A DNA stretch of 64,000 nucleotides from Allacma fusca (lineage: Eukaryota; Arthropoda; Collembola; Symphypleona; Sminthuridae), in the NCBI GenBank assembly GCA_947179485.1, contig OX359250.1, positions 26,422,654 through 26,486,653 on the forward strand, in the 5' to 3' direction. The notes beneath the pieces are model-generated. The model was not told the DNA's origin. It made no database searches and saw only the letters and a program-made list of their open reading frames with translations. Below are positions 10,776 to 20,511 of the stretch, in pieces. Position numbers and translations under genes: made by a program. The stretch's first letter is position 1, and the number at the start of each line of letters is the position of its first letter.

Positions 10776-13475
10776 TGGAATATTAGTGGTGGGTGCATAG
10801 CCCTCCATAATTAAATCTCCCAAAGCCTGTTCCTGTGGGTATTGGTCCACAGTATTTTGGATGACTTCCCCATCGGGATGATGGACAGGCCTATGCCCAT
10901 ATATTCTACCTCCCGGTGAGGGATATCCTCTTACAGTGGCGCCTGGCGATAAAGGTGGAAATTCCATTGGTTGAGGAATAATGATTCCTAATTGAGAAGT
11001 CAAAGTTGTTGAGTTTAGCCGTGGTCGAGCTGTCATTCCTCGTGAGGTGGACGCCACGGGGCTTGGATTTAATCCTTGCGTATGTACGTTAATTTGCACG
11101 GCGGTGCTTCCTGTAATCATCCCCTCTCTAGGTGGTGTTACCTGAGTACCTAAGGTTCTCACATCAGGTCTGGGGTTTAAGCGTGTAATTCCTAGTGTTG
11201 AAGTACCCATATTTGCTCCTGCCTGTAGCGGTGTTGATTGAGTACCCATATTATGAGTGACAGCATTATGCATAGGTGAGGTGCCTGTCTCTTGCCTATT
11301 ATGTGTTGGAGATAAGCCTATGTCTGATCTAGGAATGACAAGTGGTGAGGTGTTAAAGTGTCTCATTGTGGGCGGTCTCCCAATTGGAGAAGTTGATACA
11401 TTTTCTCTACTATGTGTGGCTGAGTGAGCATTTCGTGTAGAACGTGGAGTAAAAGATCTACTCATAGGAGAAGTTGAGGCATTTTCCCTATCATGTGTAG
11501 CTGTGTGTATGTGCCGTGTAGCAGGTGGCTGAGAGAAGTCGTTCATGGGTGACGTATGCATTTCTCTTCTGAGAAATTGTTCGAACCCTACATGTGGTGA
11601 CGTAGCCGTATTGACTACATGCGGCGAGCTTCTCATATGTACATGTGGGGAGGTACCTATATTCACTCCACGCGGAGAGTCTCTTGCTGGTGCATGGGGT
11701 GATGTTCCTACGTCAGTTACATGCGGCAAGTCTCTAATGGAGACATGAGATGCCAATGTGTTTGGGCTAATATCTTGCATTTGAAAACTTGTTAACAAGT
11801 CCTGAGGACGTGTTAATAGCCCTTGTGACATTTGTCGTGGCGTGGTATTTGTTCCCATATCCGTATGCGTAGATACTATAGGGCTCGTTCCCATCTCAGT
11901 ATGCGTAGATGCTATAGGACTTGTTCCCATATGTATCATATCTGATCTAACAGCAGGTTGTATGTATGAATCTTGCTCTTCAGTAAAGAGCCTCCTTCCC
12001 CTAGGCATACTGCCTACGGGCCGTACGAGTATATAGTCTGGGTTATATTGCTCATGTACTGTAACTCGCTCTCTAGCAGGTATTTGTGATGTGTCCCTTT
12101 GTCTAGGCCCCGCGGCTATAGCTCGTGGGAGGCGTCTCATTCCTATATTGTCAAAGAATGGCATATGGTCCCTCACAAAATGCTGCCGACCTAGTTCCTC
12201 TGTAGTAAACTGTATTGTCAATACTCGTCTTTCTAGGAGAGTCATGAGCGTATGTACTTGTATGGGGTGCTCGTGTATTTGAGCTGCCAGGTTTGTGGCC
12301 AATTCCCATATTATTTGAGCATTCTCTTCTGAATACTCCGGGCCTTGTTGTCGCATATTTATGCGATCGAGCATTCGGAAGAAAAATATGTCCCAGCCAA
12401 TATATACACGTCGTTGTTGGCTAGAGCGTAAATGCCCCAGGGTATACGTGTATTCCCCTGCTCTAGTGAGCTCAATAAAGCCAGTGGTTCTATTGACGCC
12501 AATTTGTTCGGCTAGAGCTATACCTACACGATTTCTACTCAGATCACCAAAGTCTATGCCCATTCGGATCATCATTTGTATTGATGACTGTATTAGCTGT
12601 CCATTGGGCAAATTAAGATATGACATGGGTGTACTTGGAATACGATAATCCACATCCATGCTCCGATTGGATGGTGTGGGAATATTTTCACGTATTGTTT
12701 CCACCTGTATATGAGACACATTACTCAAGCTTAGCTGCCTATGAGTGGAAGCCTGAGTGCTAGGTGTGGAAGTATGAGTTGGGTGATTGGTTGGTACTAC
12801 ACCTGGCTCTACTCCAGTGGTATACGTATGGGTTTTTATTGCCTCAGGTTCTTTTATTTCCTGTATAGAACCCTTGCTAGACCCTGTAGTATGGCTTGAT
12901 TCTAATTGGCTCTGGCTAATCTGAGCTTCGCTACTACTGCTTGACCCTGCTGTAGAAGTGTTAATAATAGTTTTCGAACTTTCCTGTTGTTCCTTCACTT
13001 CCTTGACAAGTGCGATAGTCTGTTGTAATAATCCTACCGTCTCAGGATCAGCCTCTGGGCCAATCAAAATCACATCTCCTGCGGCATTCTCAATAACTCT
13101 TTCGCCTTCTCCTGAGATGACACTTTCATACGCTGTGTTACTGGAGTCTCTAAGTGTTTGACTATTATGAGCCGAGTGAAAGGAACTTTCTCCTTCACCT
13201 TCCGTCAATGATGGCGCAGTCTCTTCCTTCTCCTGTTGATCTTGCGTGATTGGGTCAGGTTTGTCAACCGGACTCACACTTGCTTCAGATGAAGCACCAG
13301 TAGAAGGGTTACTTGGTATGACAGAAAAGCTAGAGGTGGATGACTCTGATTGTTCTCGAAGTCGAAGCCTATTTGCCTTTTCTATCTCCCTTACATCTTG
13401 ATGAGCAGGTGGTGGACCACGAGAGCGAAGATGCCTAGGCTCAGGTGGTGGTGGTTGTTGTTTCTTATTAGGCAT
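7812..13475 (-). CDS. Giant ORF1 upstream of gag, unknown function
   Basis: A 1887-codon ORF starting at ATG 13475 with a favourable A at -3. I do not recognise a family. Residues 1-280 are Ser/Thr/Glu/Gln-rich and probably disordered. About 285-500 looks folded. About 505-800 is a field of short Thr-Ser-Pro repeats (GTSPI, GTSPH, STSPM). From about 850 there is an internal duplication: the block beginning SPGGRIYGHRPVH near residue 851 recurs near 1129, each copy followed by a PTI-SP-R-YYQ and a VYQ motif. The C-terminal half is Arg/Asp/Asn/Pro-rich, ending in an Asn/Arg-rich tail. No signal peptide, membrane segment or enzyme motif is evident. It overlaps the first codons of gag. Length, uninterrupted frame and repeat content suggest a real element protein, perhaps a structural or RNA-binding extension of Gag; that role is inference. 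Confidence 0.85.
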   Translation of the reverse strand: MPNKKQQPPPPEPRHLRSRGPPPAHQDVREIEKANRLRLREQSESSTSSFSVIPSNPSTGASSEASVSPVDKPDPITQDQQEKEETAPSLTEGEGESSFHSAHNSQTLRDSSNTAYESVISGEGERVIENAAGDVILIGPEADPETVGLLQQTIALVKEVKEQQESSKTIINTSTAGSSSSSEAQISQSQLESSHTTGSSKGSIQEIKEPEAIKTHTYTTGVEPGVVPTNHPTHTSTPSTQASTHRQLSLSNVSHIQVETIRENIPTPSNRSMDVDYRIPSTPMSYLNLPNGQLIQSSIQMMIRMGIDFGDLSRNRVGIALAEQIGVNRTTGFIELTRAGEYTYTLGHLRSSQQRRVYIGWDIFFFRMLDRINMRQQGPEYSEENAQIIWELATNLAAQIHEHPIQVHTLMTLLERRVLTIQFTTEELGRQHFVRDHMPFFDNIGMRRLPRAIAAGPRQRDTSQIPARERVTVHEQYNPDYILVRPVGSMPRGRRLFTEEQDSYIQPAVRSDMIHMGTSPIASTHTEMGTSPIVSTHTDMGTNTTPRQMSQGLLTRPQDLLTSFQMQDISPNTLASHVSIRDLPHVTDVGTSPHAPARDSPRGVNIGTSPHVHMRSSPHVVNTATSPHVGFEQFLRREMHTSPMNDFSQPPATRHIHTATHDRENASTSPMSRSFTPRSTRNAHSATHSRENVSTSPIGRPPTMRHFNTSPLVIPRSDIGLSPTHNRQETGTSPMHNAVTHNMGTQSTPLQAGANMGTSTLGITRLNPRPDVRTLGTQVTPPREGMITGSTAVQINVHTQGLNPSPVASTSRGMTARPRLNSTTLTSQLGIIIPQPMEFPPLSPGATVRGYPSPGGRIYGHRPVHHPDGEVIQNTVDQYPQEQALGDLIMEGYAPTTNIPTIRSPRAGRYYQIGHHMITVYQGTRGQLVYYIPPERREGARLVNLTVAEFLRRTRQRDVSRVPSPPPDAELRPALRPLSPRPTYLSIYRTADGGDLHIPGGLANRRNDPIPEGATFQYRLVWGEVPPIHHEQEDGRFHNIPRSNHEGSSDNTNPSQTSSSQMESEEPEQSEEESEDTPSQEPDMSSIGRDDQERDQPSPDVNPPAPNEPEPEYNPNPNRSIHIMGYMSPGGRIYGHRPVHAFVGEPIRFQNDEWMMQMERGNQSARAFESTCPIPTIQSPTSRRHYQEFGDHEIIVYQRPDGTIHNGFVSPLWNANVTGGRLVRIRADEVLGRLARDDRTPLPLANLTDVNHMIPVRPRYSVIFNTPMTGLIEVPGGHYNPLTRVPQGSQEIGRRPLQYNINGEVIPNLPVAWNEDVPPRVRERFNIMQNSAASQTFLQPTHPQIRESRENTATASSSRIAGTVEEAGSINQPRGQNSEDMTQQIPRTPTFRALDDNNNNPPPPDRPIARPTRRNSVVRIPVYYTSSGRILTTPPPNNRQLHTAYVTPDQRDDMLARNQCQIEESIIIQRRHEQRQVREGERQRRMQELRNDRSYFRMRRDGRYVIFQDPITGEIWNYRPSVRNDLRRRHVGNVELGTLIRQRGFRTWYLHTSDESSEEEYREEARPARVTARRSSTNEQERVSEDPRPSQMVTVYLNLATRQVTFRAPNVRCFLTATIPRAAYEEYRSRPDNGEALILRIRQGDAQPYDTDGENSETRADRYRATLDDNNMDRYHTYIYAFVDENGFISQRPSGTMVRFSHMALSAAQDFRLRNDEAIFDEPLYDERGVRYISLGTEITNYEPGELQFLSRNYIGPSTEEIIRNKPKDPDEDDSMESNDEEEPPGYNTNRSPRAGFSGHRNDPEAPNNPPQRWRNHPIYNDHPSNLNRNNYARNNQGPRGNRNHPRRNEDDFEARNNARNNADINNNLNRGENINHPPPTTITLGV
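7837..7845 (-). promoter_or_regulatory. C9 tract at the ORF1/gag frame junction
   Basis: On the minus strand nine consecutive C lie about eight codons before the ORF1 stop. Upstream is a G6 run (7864-7859 on this strand), so the two runs can pair as a G6/C6 hairpin with a loop of about 13 nt. Losing one C puts ORF1 and gag into one continuous frame, which is exactly the state of the inverted copy (C8 at 20373-20380). The tract could be a +1 frameshift or polymerase-slippage site, an indel mutation in this copy, or a homopolymer sequencing error. The sequence alone does not decide. Confidence 0.6.
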
Positions 13476-14554
13476 GGTAAAGTATAGCTATAAGCGTGTA
13501 AGCTTAAGGCAAGTACAACTCAACAGAAATTCAGTCGGAGATGTTCACAAGTGAAAGTTGAAAATTATACTGAATCAAAATTCCCTCTTGATAGGTCTAT
13601 ATTAACATAATCGAAGTAGGTTGAGTTACTATTCGAAGTCTTTCCCCTTCACCCCTTACTGTAACCAGACATTCGTTGGGTATACAACCAGAGAGCAGTT
13701 GATTTTAAAGATGGTTTACCGGAGGTCGGGTCTCAATCGTAATGATCTGCCCTCTATTTTTCACCGGGTTACTCGGGACTACAAGAGTCGCATGTATACG
13801 TCTGTCACAGAGGTTTCAAAGGTGAAGTGGTACCCTTAGCAACAATCACCAGTTTTCGAATTCTGTAGATGAAGACTGATCAAGAGTATTTCCCATTGGG
13901 AGTTTGTTAAATAAATCGGTTGTTTCCACTGGACTTCTTAAAGTTGTGCAGTGTTATTGTTATTTTATAACAACCTTACAACCTAAGTTCAATTTGAATT
14001 TATTTCACAATTTTAAACTCACGTTGTAAAGCTGTTTTAGCGTATGCGTAGGCTTGTATGAATTTTTCTTCTTTCTTCCTATATGCATTTCCCGCTAAGT
14101 GACTAGTAGAATCTTTTAGAGTGTGGATCGTGACGGGAGGCGAGTGGCATCTTCCTAATACCACATGCCAACCTTCTCCAGTCATAATCCACATCTTTGT
14201 CCAAGATACCCGGTTATCCTGTGACCTGTACTCCTGAGGGGATCACATGCTTCCCTCCGAAGGATTCACTCTTCTATAACTCCTGGTAGTTGTTATATTC
14301 TGTACCGTCTGAAAGTACATGCTCGCGCCTGTTTCAGTTCTTTTTAGAGACGAGCATATACGTCCAGAAGGGAAATATTCCTATAATAATTTTAACTAGC
14401 TTAATTTTCTAATTTTATCTCAACAAAATGCTACAGTCTATGCCTCCTGAAGATTACACACATTTCAGTGAGGGAACTATACACACTACGTATTGATACT
14501 AAATTATTTTCTATAACCAAGTTTATTCCCCGCAGCTGACTAGTAAAATCTGAA

Positions 14555-14626
14555 ATCGCAGGCAAGCGAGCTTAGTATTGGTGTTACCCAAGCCCTCAAT
14601 GCTGCGATGACGGACTTTACCAATAC
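14555..14626. other. Candidate pseudoknot-type RNA fold
   Basis: Two complementary pairs interleave. ATCGCAG (14555-14561) pairs with CTGCGAT (14602-14608), and GTATTGGT (14575-14582) pairs with ACCAATAC (14619-14626). The order A-B-A'-B' is the topology of an H-type pseudoknot if transcribed. Seven- and eight-base perfect pairs could arise by chance in a region of this size, so this is a suggestion only. Confidence 0.35.
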
Positions 14627-14817
14627 CGGAACCTGCCTTACTATACCTTAATTATTTACTTACTTAACCGTAGTATTAACTAACTTATCATTAATTTAAC
14701 TAAATGCACTATATGCATATATTGACATGAATTTTAGGAATCGCCCGCCAATTATACTTATTTTAGACTACCTGTCAATACATACATCCTTTCTCCGAAA
14801 GTCACTATTTTTGCCCA

Positions 14818-17250
14818 CCTGTAACCTTTTCCTAAGTTACAGGCTTCGTTAGTTGGAATTCTGTATACTAAAGAATAGACACCTATAGAGGCTCTGTATA
14901 ATATCCAAGTACACACTCATTTGAGTATTAGAAGCTATTCTATGTGTGCTGTATATTTTTAGTAGAAACTCCTCTAAACTCTGTGTGTTAGTTCTTGAGT
15001 AGAAATGATTCCTACTCTGTATACATCTGGTAGAAGCTAAACACGCTCTATATACTGGATGTAGAAGCAGTATATTCTATGTACTCCTAACAGAAGCCTA
15101 GAATTTACAAACGCCAATTATTTTTACAATACTGGTAGTACAGCATGTATAATTTATTAATCATGTCCTAAATGAAGAAGGCTCCATGATTTATTTTTAC
15201 CGCCAATTAGTAACACTACCTGTTTGGGCACTTGAAGTACAAGTCCGTAGGCAAGTAAGTGTACCTCGGAAAATATTCCGGAATTAATTTTTAACCATTC
15301 AGGATCCACCTGAATTTTTGAAGAGTGAAATATGAAATTTCGAAAGTTCCTTCAACCATAGGCGGTTGAATTTCCTTTCCTTATAACTATCCTGAAATCC
15401 AAATTTTCATTTTAAATTCCAGGCCTATATGCTTTACGTCAAGCTATAGGATTTTCTAGTCCCGGAACTACTGGTTATTCCAGGGCTAAGTTATTCACTT
15501 ATCCAAACTCCAGTATTATTTGCGCAAGTGAACTCCTGTCAGTAACTCCTTTCAGGGGAGTACCCTGTATAGTTATAACTCATCATTCATACTTACTACT
15601 AGTATGAACTTATAGTTGTTGTGAAGGTTCTATTCTATATTCCTGCCCTGTATGAAGGAATCCCCGTGATCTGTGCCTCAGAGGCAAAAAGAAATAAAAC
15701 TTATTCACCGATACATTTAAGCTACGTCATTTTGCCTACTGGTACAGCTGCTTCTGACTATCCATAGTACAAGCGCTATACACAGTGGAAATCCAATAGG
15801 GTGATACTAGCCGCCACTGTGATATACTGTGCCTATATAGAAATGGATACACCTTCACTTACTATACTCACGTTCCCACAGTACGATGTCTAGTCCAATT
15901 TGGCCTTGCATCAAGCTATTCCTGAGGAGATATTCTCTCCCTAAATGCTTATATGCCGGAATTATCCAATTCCTTCAACTAAATCAGTATGATATACTGT
16001 ATCTAATGGGGCTTCCATATATACGCTCCCATTGCTGTAAAGTTAAAGGTACCTATGGGTTCCTATAGACAGGTAACCGAAACAGATTTAAAGAATTAGT
16101 AAGTATGCTTAAGAAACATACCAAAAGATTTAAAGTGTTGTAGCAGAACAAGCTAATACCTCCAGTTCCTATTTCATCTGTATAAGGAGAATTGTTCCTC
16201 AATCTATATCCTTAGAATGCCCTATAACTGGAAATAGTTCTATATTCATATTAGCCTATATGACCACGGTCAGAGCCAATCATGAAGAAACTCTGAGTAC
16301 GCTGTATTCCAAATAATCTATACTAGAAAAGAAAAGACTCACGTCTCTCTGTATTCCCTAGGAATTATTTGAAAGCCGTATAGTTCCTGTATTAACATCA
16401 GCCTATATGATTCCCTTATCAGAGTTGATTGTTAAGATTACTAGCAACTAGAATTGCCTTCAGTCCAGCTATGTTCTGCTGTGAAATATTGGAAGTAACA
16501 ATATTTTGAGTGACCCTGTATTCAGTTGACTACTATAGGGAGGTACTATCCTTGACCCTGTACCTATACTGACCAATTGGAGAGGTCATTCTATATTCCT
16601 GACTCTGTGCGAAGATGTGCCCTGCACCCTGTATTCGGATTTCAGGAAGAAATTTTTACTCAAAATATTTTATTCTCCAACTTTCCTACTCTATACACTA
16701 GCCCATAGTCAGGTTCGTGCTAAAAATGAAATTAAATAGGCTTATGGATATGGGTCACCCTGTATGTGGATGTTAATTGTACTTAAATGTTAAGGAGCAA
16801 ATTTTGAAAAATCACCTGAACAACAACCATCCCCCAGGCATTTTAAAATAACTACCTGCCTAAAGGATAGCCATTATCCAAATAATTTTCGAGTTAAAAT
16901 TTTATTAGTTACCCTGTATAATCAAGACACCGGGTATCATGGCTAACTATCATGACTGCTAATAAACCTAATGTCAGGTCACGTTGTATTAACTTACTAT
17001 CAATGCATAGCTATAGGTGCAATGTGAGCATAGGGTAGTACCCTGTATGCGCCTATTAACCATGGGATGATATGCTCCCTATCCATTGACTCACATAAGT
17101 AGCCTTTGGATACAACAGGTGGATAGCTCCTACCTAATGTTCACATAATATCCATGTCTATGTGTTGAGTGCTTATACCATCTAACCTGGAAGTTGACTA
17201 TGCAATTGGAAGCATAGGGTTCGGGACGTAGTGGATGGATGACCCCTATG
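14818..17250. repeat. Field of short perfect hairpins
   Basis: Hairpins read directly from the sequence include CCTGTAAC/GTTACAGG (14818-14825 with 14836-14843), ATTCAGG/CCTGAAT (15297-15303 with 15309-15315), TTCAACC/GGTTGAA (15351-15357 with 15364-15370), CCTATA-t-GCTT/AAGCTATAGG (15424-15434 with 15441-15450), TTCATACT/AGTATGAA (15586-15593 with 15601-15608), CACAGTGG/CCACTGTG (15781-15788 with 15814-15821), CATAGGGTA/TACCCTGTATG (17029-17037 with 17039-17049) and CATAGGG/CCCTATG (17213-17219 with 17244-17250). The density suggests a structured RNA leader or decayed palindromic repeats. Confidence 0.55.
14929..15115. repeat. Degenerate tandem repeat, ~29-37 nt unit, about six units
   Basis: A core of (T/C)AGAA(G/A), mostly TAGAAGC, recurs at 14929, 14963, 15000, 15031, 15062 and 15091, a spacing of 34, 37, 31, 31 and 29 nt. 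Between the cores the units share pieces of TATTCTATG and CTCTGTATA. The units are too diverged to be a young satellite. Confidence 0.6.
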
Positions 17251-17442
17251 TTGTTGTAGCATAGGTTTACCTGTACACCCCAGTGGGTATGTGTGACAAG
17301 GTATTTGCTACGGAGTGTCTACTTACCACAGGCAATGCCTATAACGTGGTTAAGTAGTCCCTGTGGGACGTAATGAGGGGTGGTCCCCACCATTGTTGGA
17401 CCAGAGTGCGTACGTAAGTCCCAGTGGAACTATACATAGCTT

Positions 17443-20400
17443 ACTATACGATCACCACGTGCAGGTAGATACTATCAGATAGGTCATCATATGATTACGG
17501 TATACCAAGGTACTAGAGGACAGTTGGTATACTATATACCACCAGAGAGGCGTGAAGGTGCAAGGCTGGTAAATCTTACAGTAGCAGAATTTTTAAGAAG
17601 GACTAGACAGAGAGATGTATCTCGTGTTCCTTCACCACCACCCGATGCTGAGCTACGGCCAGCTCTGCGACCTCTTTCACCTAGGCCAACTTACCTGTCC
17701 ATATACCGAACAGCTGATGGAGGAGACTTACATATACCTGGAGGGCTGGCTAATAGAAGAAATGACCCAATTCCTGAAGGAGCTACCTTCCAATATAGAC
17801 TTGTATGGGGAGAAGTTCCACCAATCCATCACGAACAGGAGGATGGTCGTTTCCATAATATACCACGAAGTAATCATGAAGGTAGTAGTGATAATACTAA
17901 TCCAAGCCAAACTTCCTCATCTCAGATGGAGTCAGAAGAACCAGAACAATCTGAAGAGGAAAGTGAAGACACCCCAAGCCAGGAGCCAGATATGTCAAGT
18001 ATTGGACGAGATGACCAAGAACGGGACCAACCTAGCCCGGATGTAAATCCGCCCGCACCAAACGAACCAGAGCCTGAATATAATCCAAATCCCAACCGAT
18101 CCATACATATTATGGGATATATGTCTCCTGGAGGAAGAATATATGGGCACCGACCGGTACATGCGTTTGTAGGGGAACCCATACGTTTTCAAAATGATGA
18201 ATGGATGATGCAAATGGAAAGAGGAAACCAATCAGCACGAGCTTTTGAATCAACGTGCCCCATTCCCACCATACAATCACCCACGTCAAGGAGACATTAC
18301 CAGGAATTTGGAGACCACGAAATAATAGTCTACCAACGTCCGGATGGGACAATACATAATGGATTTGTAAGCCCATTATGGAACGCCAACGTAACGGGAG
18401 GTAGATTAGTTCGTATAAGAGCAGATGAGGTACTGGGAAGATTAGCTAGAGACGATAGGACTCCATTGCCCCTTGCTAACTTAACAGATGTAAATCACAT
18501 GATACCAGTTAGGCCAAGGTACTCCGTAATTTTTAATACTCCAATGACAGGACTCATTGAAGTACCAGGGGGCCATTATAATCCTCTTACCAGAGTTCCA
18601 CAAGGGTCACAGGAAATAGGACGGCGGCCACTACAATATAACATTAATGGTGAAGTCATTCCGAATTTACCCGTGGCGTGGAACGAGGACGTTCCACCTC
18701 GTGTAAGGGAGAGATTTAATATAATGCAAAATTCGGCTGCTTCACAAACTTTTTTGCAACCAACCCACCCACAAATTAGGGAAAGTAGGGAAAACACAGC
18801 AACAGCTAGCTCATCAAGGATAGCTGGGACTGTGGAGGAAGCAGGATCCATAAATCAACCTAGGGGTCAAAATAGTGAAGATATGACTCAACAAATACCC
18901 CGAACACCTACATTCCGTGCGTTAGACGATAATAACAATAATCCACCACCCCCAGACAGACCAATAGCCAGGCCAACAAGAAGAAATTCGGTAGTAAGAA
19001 TACCAGTATACTACACGTCATCAGGTCGCATATTAACAACACCACCACCTAACAATCGACAGCTACATACGGCATACGTCACTCCTGACCAGCGAGATGA
19101 CATGCTAGCAAGAAATCAATGTCAAATAGAGGAATCTATAATTATTCAAAGACGACATGAGCAGCGACAAGTTAGGGAAGGTGAAAGGCAACGAAGAATG
19201 CAAGAATTAAGAAATGATAGAAGCTACTTTAGGATGCGAAGGGATGGTAGGTATGTTATTTTCCAAGACCCAATCACAGGTGAGATTTGGAACTATAGAC
19301 CATCGGTAAGAAATGATTTGAGAAGAAGACATGTGGGAAATGTCGAATTAGGCACTCTCATCAGACAGCGAGGGTTCAGAACATGGTATCTACATACATC
19401 TGATGAAAGCTCAGAAGAGGAATACAGAGAGGAGGCAAGACCAGCTCGAGTAACAGCACGTAGAAGCTCTACCAACGAGCAAGAAAGAGTCAGCGAAGAC
19501 CCTAGACCTAGCCAAATGGTTACGGTACATCTAAACTTAGCTACACGGCAAGTTACCTTTCGAGCACCAAATGTACGATGCTTTCTTACAGCTACTATAC
19601 CACGAGCAGCATATGAGGAATATAGGAGCCGTCCTGACAATGGCGAAGCATTAATACTTCGCATAAGACAAGGCGACGCCCAACCATATGATACCGATGG
19701 GGAAAATTCAGAGACAAGGGCTGACAGATACAGAGCAACCTTGGATGATAATAACATGGACAGATACCACACATACATTTATGCATTTGTGGATGAGAAC
19801 GGCTTCATCAGCCAGAGACCATCAGGTACAATGGTAAGATTCTCACATATGGCATTAAGTGCAGCACAAGATTTTCGTCTAAGAAATGATGAAGCTATCT
19901 TTGACGAACCACTATATGATGAGAGAGGTGTAAGGTATATCTCATTAGGAACAGAAATAACAAATTATGAGCCAGGAGAGTTACAATTCCTATCTAGAAA
20001 TTATATAGGACCAAGTACAGAAGAAATTATACGAAACAAACCAAAAGACCCAGATGAGGATGACTCAATGGAAAGTAATGACGAGGAGGAACCTCCCGGT
20101 TACAATACCAACCGATCACCGAGGGCAGGGTTCAGTGGTCATAGGAATGACCCTGAAGCCCCAAACAACCCCCCTCAAAGATGGCGAAACCATCCCATAT
20201 ATAATGATCATCCATCAAATCTCAATAGGAATAACTATGCAAGAAATAACCAAGGCCCCCGAGGGAACAGAAACCATCCAAGAAGAAATGAGGATGATTT
20301 CGAAGCAAGAAATAATGCGCGAAATAATGCAGATATTAATAATAATTTAAATAGGGGGGAAAATATTAACCACCCCCCCCGACCACCATCACATTGGGTG

Positions 20401-20511
20401 TATAATGAATTAAACCCACAAATCCGTGATCAAAGTCATATAAGTCGACTACCAGGCCGGAGAAGACCAGAAGTAGAAAATCTGTTGGACGAAATACTTC
20501 TCACAGGACCA
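17443..20511 (+). repeat. Right arm of the 3.07-kb inverted repeat
   Basis: Inverted, nearly identical copy of 7706-10775. The left edge lies within an ORF1 codon series (ACTATACGATCACC is shared, the bases before it differ). The right edge lies after CTCACAGGACCA, within the gag N-terminus. No long microhomology or target-site duplication is evident at the edges. The identity implies recent duplication, gene conversion or an assembly join. Confidence 0.95.

Larger units (their letters stand above)
240..13475 (-). mobile_element. Large Ty3/gypsy-type retroelement, coding body (ORF1-gag-pol)
   Basis: Three long ORFs on the minus strand occupy 13.2 kb almost without gaps. Order in the direction of reading: ORF1 (unknown), Gag-like with zinc knuckle, Pol with protease, reverse transcriptase, RNase H and integrase. 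The PR-RT-RH-IN order and a GPY/F-like module after the integrase core are known for the Ty3/gypsy (Metaviridae) group. A 5.7-kb ORF placed before gag is not part of the standard layout. All three frames are open and long, so the copy is recent or was recently active. I could not find an LTR pair, primer-binding site or polypurine tract: the 3' LTR could lie left of the window, and the sequence before ORF1 (13476-17442) shows no match to the left edge. No env ORF lies between pol and the window edge. Confidence 0.85.
13476..17442. other. Patterned non-coding spacer between the inverted arms
   Basis: No convincing protein-coding frame. The part next to ORF1 (13476-14440) may be the 5' leader of the minus-strand element, but I found neither an LTR nor a primer-binding site. 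From about 14550 to 17440 the sequence is packed with short perfect hairpins and a recurrent CTGTAT motif, described separately. The right boundary is sharp: homology to ORF1 starts at 17443, and an in-frame TAG (17437-17439) lies just before it. Confidence 0.7.

Noticed and set aside
13820..13930. Primer-binding-site candidates (TGG on the minus strand, e.g. near 13850)
   Set aside because: None continues into the 3' end of a tRNA that I can support, and no LTR edge adjoins it.
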